DNA from: Rhizobium ecuadorense
GTDB lineage: Bacteria; Pseudomonadota; Alphaproteobacteria; Rhizobiales; Rhizobiaceae
Assembly: GCF_001187535.1 (NCBI RefSeq)
Contig: NZ_LFIO01000958.1
Coordinates: 1 to 64,000, forward strand
Direction of reading: 5' to 3'
DNA: 64,000 nt
The translations under genes were made by a program, and so were the position numbers. The notes beneath the pieces are model-generated. The model ran no database searches, was not told where the DNA came from, and was given only the letters and a program-made list of their open reading frames with translations. Within the stretch, counting starts at the first letter, position 1. The number at the start of each line of letters is the position of its first letter. Below are positions 30,518 to 42,088 of this stretch, one piece after another.

Positions 30518-30651
30518 TCCGATTGCGGATTTCCTCTTCCGGAAATTCGCACTAAAACCGGTGCCTGACAGATTCATTGCACTGCACACTGGCTTTTTTA
30601 AATCGATTAGATTAAAAGGGCCGCCAACCAGCCTGATTGAGAGACAAGCTC

Positions 30652-32127
30652 ATGAGCAGCCAGATAATTCCCGTTGAGCCTTTTGATTACGTCGTCTTCG
30701 GCGGCAGCGGCGACCTTGCCGAACGCAAGCTTCTGCCCGCGCTCTACCATCGCCAGATCGAGGGCCAGTTCTCCGAACCGACCCGGGTGATCGGCGCTTC
30801 GCGCAGCCCGCTTTCCCATGAGGAATACCGCAAATTCGCCAAGGACGCGTTGAAGGAGCACCTGAAGAAGGGCGAATATGACGAAGCCGAAGTCGAGAAG
30901 TTCTGCGCCCGTCTCTATTACGTCTCGGTCGACGCCCGCACGGACACCGGCTGGGATCAGCTGAAGAAACTGCTCGACGAAGGCAAGGAACGCGTGCGCG
31001 CCTTCTACCTCGCCGTCGCGCCCGGCATCTTCGGCGACATTTCGCAGAAGATCCACGACCACAAGCTGATCACCAAGTCGACCCGCATCGTCGTCGAGAA
31101 GCCGATCGGCCGCGATCTCGCCTCGGCGCTGCAGCTCAACGACACGATCGGCCGCGCCTTCAAGGAAGAGCAGATCTTCCGCATCGACCACTATCTCGGC
31201 AAGGAGACGGTGCAGAACCTGATGGCGCTGCGCTTCGCCAATGCGCTCTACGAGCCGCTGTGGAACGCCAACTACATCGATCACGTGCAGATCACCGTGG
31301 CTGAAGCGGTCGGCCTCGAGGGCCGCGCCGGCTATTACGATACGGCCGGCGCGCTGCGCGACATGGTGCAGAACCACATCCTGCAACTGCTCTGCCTGAC
31401 GGCGATGGAAGTGCCCTCGTCGATGGATTCGGAAGCCGTTCGCGACGAGAAGCTGAAGGTGCTGCGGGCGCTGAAGCCGCTCAACGCCGCCAATGTCGAG
31501 CAGGCGACGGTCCGCGGCCAGTATCGCGCCGGCGCCTCGGGCAGCGGCCCGGTCAAGGGTTATCTCGAAGAGCTCGAAGGCGGCGTCTCCAACACCGAGA
31601 CCTTCGTCGCCATCAAGGCGGAGATCAACAACTGGCGCTGGGCCGGCGTTCCCTTCTATATCAGAACCGGCAAGCGCCTGACCGGACGCATGTCCGAGAT
31701 CGTCATCACCTTCAAGCCGATCCCGCATGCAATCTTCGACCAGGCGGCCGGGCGCATCGTCGCCAATCAGCTGATCATCCGGCTGCAGCCGGATGAGGGC
31801 GTCAAGCAGTCGCTGATGATCAAGGATCCGGGCCCCGGCGGCATGCGCCTGCGCAACGTCTCGCTCGACATGAGCTTCGCCCAGGCCTTCAACGTCCGCA
31901 ATCCCGACGCCTACGAACGCCTGCTGATGGACGTGATCCGCTCGAACCAGACATTGTTCATGCGCCGCGACGAAGTCGAAGCCGCATGGAAATGGGTGGA
32001 CCCGATCCTCAAGGGTTGGGAGACCACCGGCCAGCAGGTGCAGGGCTATACGGCCGGCACCTGGGGCCCGAGCCAGGCCATCGCGCTGATCGAGCGTGAC
32101 GGCCGCACCTGGCATGACGATATCTAG
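30652..32127 (+). CDS. zwf: Glucose-6-phosphate 1-dehydrogenase
   Basis: 491 residues from the ATG at 30652 (MSSQIIPVEP); a TTG five codons upstream is less likely. The coenzyme motif is FGGSGDLAERKLLPALY near residues 15-31. The substrate and active-site motif RIDHYLGKETVQN is near residues 178-190 with the catalytic His after it. It makes 6-phosphogluconolactone and NADPH from glucose-6-phosphate. First gene of zwf-pgl-edd, the Entner-Doudoroff entry used by rhizobia, which lack a complete upper glycolytic route. Confidence 0.96.
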   Translation: MSSQIIPVEPFDYVVFGGSGDLAERKLLPALYHRQIEGQFSEPTRVIGASRSPLSHEEYRKFAKDALKEHLKKGEYDEAEVEKFCARLYYVSVDARTDTGWDQLKKLLDEGKERVRAFYLAVAPGIFGDISQKIHDHKLITKSTRIVVEKPIGRDLASALQLNDTIGRAFKEEQIFRIDHYLGKETVQNLMALRFANALYEPLWNANYIDHVQITVAEAVGLEGRAGYYDTAGALRDMVQNHILQLLCLTAMEVPSSMDSEAVRDEKLKVLRALKPLNAANVEQATVRGQYRAGASGSGPVKGYLEELEGGVSNTETFVAIKAEINNWRWAGVPFYIRTGKRLTGRMSEIVITFKPIPHAIFDQAAGRIVANQLIIRLQPDEGVKQSLMIKDPGPGGMRLRNVSLDMSFAQAFNVRNPDAYERLLMDVIRSNQTLFMRRDEVEAAWKWVDPILKGWETTGQQVQGYTAGTWGPSQAIALIERDGRTWHDDI

Positions 32128-32137
32128 GACGGAACCG

Positions 32138-32836
32138 ATGGCATCGACCCTGCATTCCTTCGCCAGCCCCGCAGATCTCGCCGGCAGCCTCGCCGACAAA
32201 GTCGCCGACAGGCTTTCGGCGGCGATCTCAGCCCGCGGAACGGCGTCCATCGCCGTTTCCGGCGGCTCGACGCCGAAGGCCTTCTTCCAGGCGCTGTCGA
32301 CGCGCGCCATCGCCTGGGACAAGGTGACGATCACGCTTGTCGACGAACGCTTCGTGCCGGCCGACAATCCGCGCTCGAACCATATGCTGGTCGATGCCAA
32401 TCTCCTGCAGAACAAGGCGAAGGCGGCGCGTTTCGTGCCGCTTTACCAGCCCGCCGCCTCCGTCGAGGAGGCCGCGCGGCTCGCGACTGAAAAGAGTGCC
32501 GAAATCGGCATTCCCTTCGACGTCGTCATCCTCGGCATGGGCGGCGATGGCCACACCGCGTCGTTCTTTCCCGGCGGCAGCAATCTTGCCACGGCGCTCG
32601 ATGCATCGACGCCGCGCGGCATCATTACCATGGAAGCGGAAGGGGCCGGCGAGCCGCGCCTGACCTTCACCTTCTCCAGTCTTCAGGATGCCGCACTCCT
32701 GGTTCTTCATATCGAGGGCGAAGGCAAAAAAGACGTTCTCGCCAAGGCGGAAGGCAGCGGTGACGAGGCAGACATGCCGATCCGCGCCGTTCTGCGCCGG
32801 GCCACTTCCCCGGTCGAGATCTACTGGGCTCCCTGA
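32138..32836 (+). CDS. pgl: 6-phosphogluconolactonase
   Basis: 232 residues, the DevB type. ATG at 32138 after GGACGGAACCG, 10 bases past zwf. Family motifs [13 protein letters not shown] near residue 40, [14 protein letters not shown] near 68 and [14 protein letters not shown] near 134 are intact. It hydrolyses 6-phosphogluconolactone between Zwf and Edd. Confidence 0.95.
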   Translation: MASTLHSFASPADLAGSLADKVADRLSAAISARGTASIAVSGGSTPKAFFQALSTRAIAWDKVTITLVDERFVPADNPRSNHMLVDANLLQNKAKAARFVPLYQPAASVEEAARLATEKSAEIGIPFDVVILGMGGDGHTASFFPGGSNLATALDASTPRGIITMEAEGAGEPRLTFTFSSLQDAALLVLHIEGEGKKDVLAKAEGSGDEADMPIRAVLRRATSPVEIYWAP

Positions 32837-32913
32837 TCGGCCGTCAATCCGGATCGACTATCAGGCCTGAGCCGCCGAAACAGACAAGACAACGAACAAG
32901 GCAGGGATTTTCC

Positions 32914-34737
32914 ATGTCCGCTCACGCACGCATATCTGCGATCACCGGTCGCATTGTCGAACGCTCGAAGCCAACCCGCGAGCGGTATCTGGAGCGCCTG
33001 CGCGCCGCCGCTTCCAAGGGCGTCCAGCGCTCGGTGCTCGGCTGCGCCAACCTTGCCCACGGCTTCGCGGTCTGTTCCCCCGCCGATAAGGATGCGCTCG
33101 CCGGCGACCGCATTCCCAATCTCGGCATCATCACCGCCTATAACGACATGCTCTCGGCCCACCAGCCGTTCGAGACCTATCCTGGTATCATCCGCGAGGC
33201 CGCGGCCGAGGCCGGCGGCGTGGCGCAGGTGGCGGGCGGCGTGCCGGCGATGTGCGACGGCGTCACCCAGGGCCAGCCGGGCATGGAGCTTTCGCTGTTC
33301 TCGCGCGACCTGATCGCCATGTCGGCGGGCGTCGGCCTGTCGCACAACATGTTCGATGCCGCCCTCTTCCTCGGCGTCTGCGACAAGATCGTGCCGGGCC
33401 TCGTCATTGCGGCCCTGTCCTTCGGACACCTGCCGTCGATCTTCGTTCCCGCCGGTCCGATGACGACGGGCCTGCCGAACGACGAGAAATCGCGCGTGCG
33501 CCAGCTCTTCGCCGAGGGCAAGGTCGGTCGCGCCGAACTGCTGGAGGCGGAATCGAAATCCTATCACGGCCCCGGCACCTGCACCTTCTACGGCACCGCC
33601 AATTCCAACCAGATGCTGATGGAGATCATGGGCTTCCATATGCCCGGCTCCTCCTTCATCAATCCCGGCACGCCGCTGCGCGAAGCGCTGACTCGCGAAG
33701 CCGCCAAGCGGGCGCTGGCGATCACCGCGCTCGGCAATGAATTCACGCCGGCCGGCGAGATGATCGACGAGCGCTCGGTCGTCAACGGCGTCGTCGGCCT
33801 GCATGCGACCGGCGGCTCGACCAATCACACGCTGCACCTCGTCGCCATGGCGCGCGCGGCTGGCATCCAGCTGACCTGGCAGGACATTGCCGAGCTTTCG
33901 GAAGTGGTGCCGCTGCTGGCCCGCGTCTATCCGAACGGCCTTGCCGACGTGAACCACTTCCAGGCGGCCGGCGGCATGGGCTTCCTCATCAAGGAACTGC
34001 TGAAGCACGGCCTGGTGCATGACGACGTGCGCACCGTCTTCGGCCATGGCCTCGAAGCCTATACGGTCGATGCCCGGCTCGGCGAAAACGGCGGCGTGTT
34101 GCGCCAGCCGTCGCCGGAGAAGAGCCATGATCCGAAGGTTCTCTCCAGCATCGAAACGCCGTTCCAGGCGAATGGCGGGTTGAAGATGCTGCGCGGCAAT
34201 CTCGGCAAGGCGGTGATCAAAATCTCGGCCGTCAAGCCGGAGCGTCACGTCATCGAGGCGCCGGCGATCATTTTCCACAGCCAGCAGGAGCTGCAGGACG
34301 CCTTCAAGGAAGGCAAGCTCAACCGCGATTTCATCGCCGTCGTGCGCTTCCAGGGGCCGAAGGCGAACGGCATGCCGGAGCTGCACAAGCTGACGCCGCC
34401 GCTCGGCGTGCTGCAGGACCGCGGCTTCCGCGTGGCGCTGTTGACCGATGGGCGCATGTCGGGGGCCTCAGGCAAGGTGCCGGCGGCAATCCACGTGACG
34501 CCTGAGGCGGTCGACGGCGGACCGATCGCCCGCATCCGCGACGGCGACATCATTCGCCTGGACGCGATCAAGGGCACGCTCGAACTGCTCGTCGATGCGG
34601 CCGATCTGGCCGAGCGCGAGCCGGTGACCGTCGATCTCTCCGACAATGAATTCGGCATGGGCCGCGAACTCTTCGCACCGTTCCGCCGCGCCGTCGGCGC
34701 TTCGGATCAGGGTGCGAGCGTGCTCTTCCACCACTGA
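32914..34737 (+). CDS. edd: 6-phosphogluconate dehydratase
   Basis: 607 residues, typical of Edd. The IlvD/Edd-family stretches [20 protein letters not shown] (near residues 112-131), [14 protein letters not shown] and [19 protein letters not shown] are present, with Cys residues for the iron-sulphur cluster. It converts 6-phosphogluconate to KDPG; the aldolase gene is not in this window. The gene follows pgl after 77 bases and is closed by a strong terminator, making zwf-pgl-edd one unit. Confidence 0.96.
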   Translation: MSAHARISAITGRIVERSKPTRERYLERLRAAASKGVQRSVLGCANLAHGFAVCSPADKDALAGDRIPNLGIITAYNDMLSAHQPFETYPGIIREAAAEAGGVAQVAGGVPAMCDGVTQGQPGMELSLFSRDLIAMSAGVGLSHNMFDAALFLGVCDKIVPGLVIAALSFGHLPSIFVPAGPMTTGLPNDEKSRVRQLFAEGKVGRAELLEAESKSYHGPGTCTFYGTANSNQMLMEIMGFHMPGSSFINPGTPLREALTREAAKRALAITALGNEFTPAGEMIDERSVVNGVVGLHATGGSTNHTLHLVAMARAAGIQLTWQDIAELSEVVPLLARVYPNGLADVNHFQAAGGMGFLIKELLKHGLVHDDVRTVFGHGLEAYTVDARLGENGGVLRQPSPEKSHDPKVLSSIETPFQANGGLKMLRGNLGKAVIKISAVKPERHVIEAPAIIFHSQQELQDAFKEGKLNRDFIAVVRFQGPKANGMPELHKLTPPLGVLQDRGFRVALLTDGRMSGASGKVPAAIHVTPEAVDGGPIARIRDGDIIRLDAIKGTLELLVDAADLAEREPVTVDLSDNEFGMGRELFAPFRRAVGASDQGASVLFHH

Positions 34738-34756
34738 GCGTGGTCGCCGGAGACAA

Positions 34757-34795
34757 ACAAAAACCCGCGGGCGCGTTACGCACCCGCGGGTTTTC
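34757..34795 (+). terminator. Rho-independent terminator after edd
   Basis: Stem AAACCCGCGGG with CCCGCGGGTTT around a GCGTTACGC region, followed by TTTTCTG. Because AAAAA lies on the other side, it can also serve the convergent small gene at 34816. Confidence 0.88.
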
Positions 34796-34815
34796 TGTAT
34801 CAGTCTTGGGATCGC

Positions 34816-35229
34816 TCAGGCGCGGATGTCGAGCACGTAGTCACGATGCGCCGGATGGGTGCTGTAGACGAAGATCTTGTTCAGCTCCTTCTGCGTCAGC
34901 AAGCGCAGGAACCGGACTTCAATCGTATTGTTGGCGTTGACCTTCATCAGTATGCAGCCGACCTTGGTGATGCGGGCATCCGGAATATCCAGATAGAACT
35001 GCTTCGGCAGGTTGAACTGGGTGAGGATCGCGAGCGTCGCGCTGCTCATCGAGATCCGGACGATATCGCAGCGGCGCGAAGCCGCGTGCATGACGCCCTT
35101 TTCCGTATATTCGATGCGCGCGGCGTTCATCGTGTCCTCCATTTTGAACCGCTGCTCGCGGTCATACATGAAGGATTCTTCCTTGCTCAGGAAATGAGAT
35201 TTTGGCTGTGACGGATTGGAAGCGGCCAC
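34816..35229 (-). CDS. Small PilZ-like protein
   Basis: 137 residues from the GTG at 35229, which follows GAGGGGGATAAGCAA. A second possible start, ATG at 35169, also has AAGGAAG ahead of it. The central part (CDIVRISMSSATLAILTQ, LPKQFYLDIP, KVGCILMKVN) follows the beta-barrel pattern of PilZ domains common in small rhizobial proteins. The RxxxR and DxSxxG motifs that bind cyclic-di-GMP are not clear, so it may be a non-binding variant. It stands alone between edd and the agl operon. Confidence 0.6.
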   Translation of the reverse strand: MAASNPSQPKSHFLSKEESFMYDREQRFKMEDTMNAARIEYTEKGVMHAASRRCDIVRISMSSATLAILTQFNLPKQFYLDIPDARITKVGCILMKVNANNTIEVRFLRLLTQKELNKIFVYSTHPAHRDYVLDIRA

Positions 35230-35345
35230 TTGCTTATCCCCCTCATAAATTGACTGGGAAAAGGTAGCAGCCGATCTTTAACAGAAAGTGAGAATTCGGC
35301 CCGTCACGCACAATTTCTGGTATTATCACCCCAAAAATGGCTGCC

Positions 35346-36434
<1,089 letters not shown>

Positions 36435-36455
36435 GTCTCTCTCCCCTGCTGATCC

Positions 36456-38108
36456 TCAAGCGAGACGGGCGAAATACGCCCCCCAGGCCGGAATATCGAT
36501 CTTGTCGCCATAGTTGTTGCTGATAAAGCCATGCCCCGTCAACGCCTGCCATTCTCCCGCAGGCAAAGTGACGCCGCTTTCGGCCGGGCTCATGTTGAAG
36601 ATGCAGAGCAGCTTCTCATTGCCGTATTCACGGGTGAAGATCAGGGCATCGCCCTGAGGCTCCTCGAATTCGATCTCGCCCTTGGCAAAGGCCGGGTGCA
36701 ATTTGCGGAAGCCGATGAAGCGGCGGTAGTGCTCCAGCACCGAGGCCTCGTCGCCCTGCTGGACGCTGACGGCGCGCAGGATATGTTCGACCGGCACCGG
36801 CAGCCAGGGTTTCACCGTGGAAAAGCCGCCCTGGGCGACTTGGCTGTCCCAGACCATTGGCGTGCGGCAGCCGTCGCGGCCCTTGAATTCCGGCCAGAAC
36901 TGTATGCCGTAGGGATCCTGCAGATCCTGATAGGCGAGATCGGCCTCGGTCAGCGCCAACTCCTCACCCTGATAGAGGCAGACGGAACCGCGCAGCGTCA
37001 GCAGCAGCGAAGCGTAGAGCTTGGCGAAGGCGTCGTGATCGGCGACCAGACCGCCCCAGCGGCTGACATGGCGCATGACGTCGTGATTGGAGAAGGCCCA
37101 GCAGGCCCAGCCGTCGGGTGCGGCGGCGTCGAAATCCTGCATCACCTCTTCGACGCGCTCGGCCGTCAGCGGATCGGGCGCCAGGAACTCGAAGGCATAG
37201 CACATGTGCATCTTGTCGTTGCCGGAGGTATATTCGCCGACAATTTCGAGGCCGCGCTGACTATCGCCGACTTCGCCGACCGCGGCGATTGCCGGGAACT
37301 CCTCGAGAACGGCGCGGAAGCGCTTCAGGAAGGCAAGGTTCTCCGGCCGGTTCTTGTCGTAGATATGCTCCTGGAAATTATAGGGATTGACCGCCGGCGC
37401 CGTCGAGGCGTTGCGGCGTTCGGGCGCCAATGCCGGATTGTCGCGCAACAGCGGGTCGTGGAAATAGAAGTTGATGGTATCGAGGCGGAAGCCGTCGACG
37501 CCACGATTGAGCCAGAAGCGCACGACATCGAGCAGACGGTCCTGCACCTCAGGATTATGCAGGTTCATATCCGGCTGCGAGGTCAGGAAGTTGTGCAGGT
37601 AATATTGCATGCGCGTCGGATCCCACGCCCATGCCGAGCCGCCGAAGATCGATAGCCAGTTGTTCGGCGGCGTCCCGTCCGGCTTGGCGTCGGCCCAGAC
37701 ATACCAGTCGGCTTTGGCGTTGGTCTTGCTGGAACGGCTCTGCACGAACCAGGGGTGCTGATCCGAGCTGTGCGAGATGACGAGGTCGATCATCACCCGG
37801 ATACCGAGGCGATGGGCCTCCGCGATCATCGTGTCGAAATCCACCAGCGTGCCGAAGATCGAATCGACATTCTCATAGTCGGACACGTCATAACCGAAAT
37901 CGCGCATCGGCGAGGTGAAGAAGGGCGAGATCCAGATCGCATCGACGCCGAGGCTTGCCACATGCGGCAGGCGGGCGGTGATGCCCTTGAGGTCGCCGAT
38001 GCCGTCACCGTTGGAATCCTGGTAGGAGCGCGGATAGATCTGATAGATCACCGCGCCGCGCCACCAGTCCTTGTCGGGGGTCGAGATCGATTGGGGAGCC
38101 ACGTTCAT
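36456..38108 (-). CDS. aglA: Alpha-glucosidase AglA (GH13)
   Basis: 550 residues, no signal peptide, so cytoplasmic. The (beta/alpha)8 landmarks of GH13 are present: DAIWISPFFTSPMRDFGYDV, the nucleophile Asp in GVDGFRLDTINFY, the acid/base Glu in AVGEVGD, and SNHDVMRH. It hydrolyses the alpha-glucosides brought in by AglEFGK, giving glucose for the Entner-Doudoroff genes encoded nearby. It lies inside the transporter operon between aglG and aglK. Confidence 0.94.
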   Translation of the reverse strand: MNVAPQSISTPDKDWWRGAVIYQIYPRSYQDSNGDGIGDLKGITARLPHVASLGVDAIWISPFFTSPMRDFGYDVSDYENVDSIFGTLVDFDTMIAEAHRLGIRVMIDLVISHSSDQHPWFVQSRSSKTNAKADWYVWADAKPDGTPPNNWLSIFGGSAWAWDPTRMQYYLHNFLTSQPDMNLHNPEVQDRLLDVVRFWLNRGVDGFRLDTINFYFHDPLLRDNPALAPERRNASTAPAVNPYNFQEHIYDKNRPENLAFLKRFRAVLEEFPAIAAVGEVGDSQRGLEIVGEYTSGNDKMHMCYAFEFLAPDPLTAERVEEVMQDFDAAAPDGWACWAFSNHDVMRHVSRWGGLVADHDAFAKLYASLLLTLRGSVCLYQGEELALTEADLAYQDLQDPYGIQFWPEFKGRDGCRTPMVWDSQVAQGGFSTVKPWLPVPVEHILRAVSVQQGDEASVLEHYRRFIGFRKLHPAFAKGEIEFEEPQGDALIFTREYGNEKLLCIFNMSPAESGVTLPAGEWQALTGHGFISNNYGDKIDIPAWGAYFARLA

Positions 38109-38142
38109 GGGATATCCTGTCTGAAGTCACGTTCGGAAATGG

Positions 38143-39306
38143 TCAGCCTCCCTTGACCGAACCCGCCAGCAGGCCACGCACCAGATAACGCTGCAACCCG
38201 AAGAAGACGAGCAGCGGCACGATGATGGTGACGAAGGCCGAGGCCGTCAAAATCTCCCAGTTGCCGCCGCGCGAGCCGAGCAGCGCGTTCAGGCTGCCTG
38301 TGAGAACGAGGTGGTCCTTGTCGGTGCCGAGGAAGACCATGGCGACGAGCAGGTCGTTCCAAACCCACAGGAACTGGAAGATGGCGAAGGAGGCGAGTGC
38401 CGGGAAGGACAAAGGCAATACGATGCGGGTGAAGATCTCAAAGTCGCTGGCGCCGTCGACGCGGGCGGATTCGATGATCTCCTTCGGCAGGCCGGCGATA
38501 TAGGCCCGCAGGAGATAGATGGCGAGCGGCATGCCGAAGGCGGTGTGGGCAAACCAGATGCCGGGATAGGTCTTGGACGGCTGGCCGAGCATGGAGCCGA
38601 TCTCGTTATAGAGGCGCAGCAGCGGGATCAGCGACATCTGCAGCGGCACGACGATGAGGCCGACGACCAGCGCAATCAACAGCGCACGGCCGGGAAACTC
38701 CATCCAGCTCAGCGCGTAGGCGGCGAAAGCAGCAATCAGGATCGGGATGATCGTCGCCGGGATCGTCACGGTCAGCGAGTTGATGAAGGACTGGCCGATG
38801 CCCTCGCCTCTCAGAACCGTGTTGTAGTTCTGCAGCGTAAATTCCGGCGGCGCGGAGACCGAGACATAAATACGCCGCGGTCTCTCGTCGGGCGAGAAGG
38901 CGGCGTTCTTCATGTAGCGGTAGCTGCCGTCGCTGTTGATCAGCAGGCTTTCGCCGTCACCGAGATCGGCGGTCTGACCGGCTTCGAAGGCCGCCGGCTG
39001 CTGCACGCGGTTGCCGAAGGCCTTCACCGAGCGGCCGGTCTGGCCCTCAAGCACATTGCCTGCAATGACGTAGGCAGCACCTTCCTGCTGCTGCTGATCG
39101 GCTGTGCCGAGGCGGACGGCGACGGTTTGCGTCGAGCCGACGAAGGACGTCCACCAGCCGGAGACGACGATCTGGTCCTTGTCGCGCAGCGCGCTGACGA
39201 AGATGCCGAGCGTCGGGATCAGCCAGACGATGACGATCAAGAGAACGGCGGCGTGAACGAAAAGACGGGCGGGGCCGATCTTGAAGTAGCTTGCGGCAGC
39301 GGTCAT
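38143..39306 (-). CDS. aglG: Alpha-glucoside ABC transporter permease AglG
   Basis: 387 residues, longer than most MalG-type permeases because a hydrophilic segment of about 100 residues (about 50-150, including GTADQQQQEGAAYVIAG and INSDGSYRYMKN) sits between the first helix and the rest. The EAA loop IIESARVDGASDFEIFTRIV is near residue 275. It starts one base after the aglF stop. With AglF it forms the membrane channel. Confidence 0.92.
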   Translation of the reverse strand: MTAAASYFKIGPARLFVHAAVLLIVIVWLIPTLGIFVSALRDKDQIVVSGWWTSFVGSTQTVAVRLGTADQQQQEGAAYVIAGNVLEGQTGRSVKAFGNRVQQPAAFEAGQTADLGDGESLLINSDGSYRYMKNAAFSPDERPRRIYVSVSAPPEFTLQNYNTVLRGEGIGQSFINSLTVTIPATIIPILIAAFAAYALSWMEFPGRALLIALVVGLIVVPLQMSLIPLLRLYNEIGSMLGQPSKTYPGIWFAHTAFGMPLAIYLLRAYIAGLPKEIIESARVDGASDFEIFTRIVLPLSFPALASFAIFQFLWVWNDLLVAMVFLGTDKDHLVLTGSLNALLGSRGGNWEILTASAFVTIIVPLLVFFGLQRYLVRGLLAGSVKGG

Positions 39307-39307
39307 C

Positions 39308-40321
39308 TCAGTGGCCCTTCAGTTCGCGATTGGCGCGGCGCACGTTCCAGACCATGATCGGCGTGACAGCGAGCATGATGATGATGGCGATAACAGCACT
39401 TCGGCCGGAATCACCGCCGCCGCGGAACATCCAGTCGAACATTAGATTGGCCAGCACCATCGTCTGCCACTGGCCGTTGGTCATGGTCAGCACGATATCG
39501 AAGACCTTGAGGACGAGAATGGTGATCGTCGTCCAGACGACCGCGATGGAACCCCAGACCTGCGGCACCATGATGCGCCAGAAGATCTGCCAGCCATTGG
39601 CGCCGTCGATGACGGCGGCCTCGATCGTCTCCTCGGGAATGCCGCGAAGGGCGGCCGACAGGATGACCATGGCAAAACCGGTCTGGATCCAGATCAGGAT
39701 GACCATCAGGAAGAGATTGTTCCAGAAGGGAACGGAGATCCACACCTCAGGCGTGCCGCCAAAGGTCTGGACGATGGCGTTCAAGAGGCCGATCTGGACG
39801 TCGTTGCCGCCGCGATATTCATAGATGAACTTCCAGATAACCGAGGCGCCGACGAAGGAGATCGCCATCGGCATGAAGACGATGCTTTTGGCGATATTGC
39901 CCCACCAGATGCGATCGGTCATCACGGCGATGACCAGGCCGAAGAAGGTGCAGGCGGCCGGCACGACGGCGAGCCAGAGGATGTTGTTGAAGATCGACTG
40001 GCGGAATTCGCGGTCGCCGAGCGCCCATCTGTAGTTGGCGACGCCGACGAACTGCTGGCCGGCGCGGTCGTAGAAGGAGAGGATGAAGGTCGCAACGACC
40101 GGGTAGACGAGATAGACGATGAGCAGGAAGAGCGCCGGGCCGACGAACAACCACGGCCGGATGAGCGCACGGCGGTTGAGATTGCGCGATGCGGCTCGGA
40201 TGTCGCCATCCTTCACCGGCAGAGCGAGATCCAGGATCTTGTTCGAAAAGTAAAAATAGGCCGAGCATGCGAAAACGGCGACGACCACGACGCCCAAAGC
40301 GGACACTATCTGCGACAGCAT
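39308..40321 (-). CDS. aglF: Alpha-glucoside ABC transporter permease AglF
   Basis: 337 residues. An extra N-terminal helix (about 5-27) precedes the MalF-type core. The EAA loop EETIEAAVIDGANGWQIFWR is near residues 225-244. It lies 186 bases downstream of aglE, after a strong intercistronic hairpin. Confidence 0.92.
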   Translation of the reverse strand: MLSQIVSALGVVVVAVFACSAYFYFSNKILDLALPVKDGDIRAASRNLNRRALIRPWLFVGPALFLLIVYLVYPVVATFILSFYDRAGQQFVGVANYRWALGDREFRQSIFNNILWLAVVPAACTFFGLVIAVMTDRIWWGNIAKSIVFMPMAISFVGASVIWKFIYEYRGGNDVQIGLLNAIVQTFGGTPEVWISVPFWNNLFLMVILIWIQTGFAMVILSAALRGIPEETIEAAVIDGANGWQIFWRIMVPQVWGSIAVVWTTITILVLKVFDIVLTMTNGQWQTMVLANLMFDWMFRGGGDSGRSAVIAIIIMLAVTPIMVWNVRRANRELKGH

Positions 40322-40472
40322 TTCGTCCCTCCCCTGCTTCCCCTGATCTTATTGCGACCGGTTGTTATTCTGACGGGTCAGCGCCGGTCATCGTCAATCT
40401 GTGTGCATTACCCAATCACAATATATCCCGCGATGGCCGGGCTCTTTGCGAACCCGGCCAGTCATGCAGGCC

Positions 40473-40496
40473 ATGCCGCCGGCAAGCCGGCGGCAT
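40473..40496 (-). terminator. Hairpin just downstream of aglE
   Basis: The inverted repeat ATGCCGCCGGC-AA-GCCGGCGGCAT begins 12 bases past the aglE stop. There is no T run in the minus direction, so it probably protects the aglE message or limits readthrough into aglF, rather than ending the operon. Confidence 0.55.
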
Positions 40497-40507
40497 AATT
40501 TTCAGGA

Positions 40508-41869
40508 TTACTTGATGCCGTCCCAGGCGCTCTGGATTTCGCCAGCAGCATCTTGAGCAGACTTGCCGCCGACGAAATCGACCATACCAGTCCAGAAGGC
40601 GCCGGCGCCGATCTTGCCCGGCATCAGGTCGGAACCGTCGAAGCGGAAGGTGGTGGCGGAGGTCAGGATCTCGCCTTCCTTCTTCATCTGCGGGTTGGCA
40701 TAGGCCTCGGTGCTGACACCCTTGTACGGGGTCAGGAAGCTCGACTGCGCCATCCAGACCTCATGCGCGATCGGGGTCTTCAGGAAGTCGATGAAGGCGC
40801 GGGCCGTCTTCGAGTCCTTGGCGATCGAGACGAGCGTGCCGGCGCCGAGAACCGGCTTGCCGAGTTCGGGATGCGAAGCATAGGTCGGCATGTAGAAGAA
40901 GTCTGCATCCTGGCCGAGCTTCGTGCCCTCGGGGAAGAAGGACGGAATAAACGAGGCCTGATGGTGCATGTAGCACTTCGGCGGAACGGAGAAGAGACCC
41001 TTCGGGCTGTCGCGGAAGTCGGTCGAGGCCACGGCCGCGACGCCGCCATTGACGTATTTCTCGTTCTTGGCGAACTTGCCGAATTCGTCGATCGCGGCAA
41101 CGACGGCCGGATCGGTAAACTTCAGCTCGTTGGTCGTCCACTTGTCGTAGGCCTCAGGCGGCTGGGTGCGCAGCATGATGTCCTCGACCCAGTCGGTCGC
41201 CGGCCAGCCGGTGGCGCCACCGGAACCGAGACCGATGCACCAGGGAACGCCGCCATCCTTGACAATCTGATCGGTCAGGGCATGCAGCTCTTCCATTGAT
41301 GTCGGGATCTTGTAGCCGGCTTCCTCGAAGTTCTCCGGAACATACCAGACCAGCGACTTGACGTCGGCCTTGTAGGGGAAGGCGTAGAAGGCTTCCTTGC
41401 CGTCCTTGCCCTTATAGGTGCCGTAACCGACCCAGCTGTCGCCGGCGCCGTAATTGTCCTTGATCCACTTGGAGTTTTCGTCGCCGAGCGGCGTCAAGAA
41501 GCCCTTGCTGGCGAGATCGGCAAGGAGACCCGGCTGCGGCAGAACGGCGATGTTCGGCGGCGAACCTGCCTGCGTGTCGATGACGATCTGCTGTTCGTAG
41601 TTTTCCGACGAGGAGTATTTGACATCGATGCCGGTCGCTTCGGTGAAATAGGCAAGAACGCTCTGGAAGAACGCCTCGTCCTCGCCGCGCCACGGCCCGA
41701 AGATCGTCAGCGGCTGGCCCTTCAGATCGGCATGAGCGGCCTTGAATTCGTCATAGCTCTTCCAGTTGAACTTGGAATCCTGTCCCGGGGCAAATTTCAG
41801 ATCGGCCGCGGACGCAGCACCGGCAAAAAGCGCTGCCACGGCAACGCCCATCAAAAATGACTTTTTCAT
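40508..41869 (-). CDS. aglE: Alpha-glucoside-binding periplasmic protein AglE
   Basis: 453 residues with signal peptide MKKSFLMGVAVAALFAGAASA. The mature protein is a family 1 solute-binding protein: LTIFGPWRGEDEAFFQSVL near residue 55 and an aromatic-rich pocket. It captures alpha-glucosides for AglFGK. First gene of the operon and divergent from aglR, with two palindromic AAAGCGCTTT sites between them. Confidence 0.93.
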   Translation of the reverse strand: MKKSFLMGVAVAALFAGAASAADLKFAPGQDSKFNWKSYDEFKAAHADLKGQPLTIFGPWRGEDEAFFQSVLAYFTEATGIDVKYSSSENYEQQIVIDTQAGSPPNIAVLPQPGLLADLASKGFLTPLGDENSKWIKDNYGAGDSWVGYGTYKGKDGKEAFYAFPYKADVKSLVWYVPENFEEAGYKIPTSMEELHALTDQIVKDGGVPWCIGLGSGGATGWPATDWVEDIMLRTQPPEAYDKWTTNELKFTDPAVVAAIDEFGKFAKNEKYVNGGVAAVASTDFRDSPKGLFSVPPKCYMHHQASFIPSFFPEGTKLGQDADFFYMPTYASHPELGKPVLGAGTLVSIAKDSKTARAFIDFLKTPIAHEVWMAQSSFLTPYKGVSTEAYANPQMKKEGEILTSATTFRFDGSDLMPGKIGAGAFWTGMVDFVGGKSAQDAAGEIQSAWDGIK

Positions 41870-41925
41870 GTGATCAACCTCCCATCACAATCCCAACCCG
41901 CGCCGAATTCCCTTTAAAAGAAATT

Positions 41926-41939
41926 TCAAAGCGCTTTGA
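41926..41939. promoter_or_regulatory. LacI-type operator TCAAAGCGCTTTGA near aglE
   Basis: Perfect 14-bp palindrome with the central CG of LacI/GalR-family operators, 57-70 bases upstream of the aglE start. It is the likely AglR-binding site for the transporter promoter. Confidence 0.7.
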
Positions 41940-42088
41940 CACCCAACTCATTCCACTTTCGGTGGAACGGAGTCAAGTCATTTCACGAAAACCGGCTGTG
42001 GACACGCCCGTCATGGCGGCGCGAGCAGCGGCTATCGGGAAATATGGAGCGATTTTTCTTGAGTCAAGCGCGCCAGATGCTACATAAT

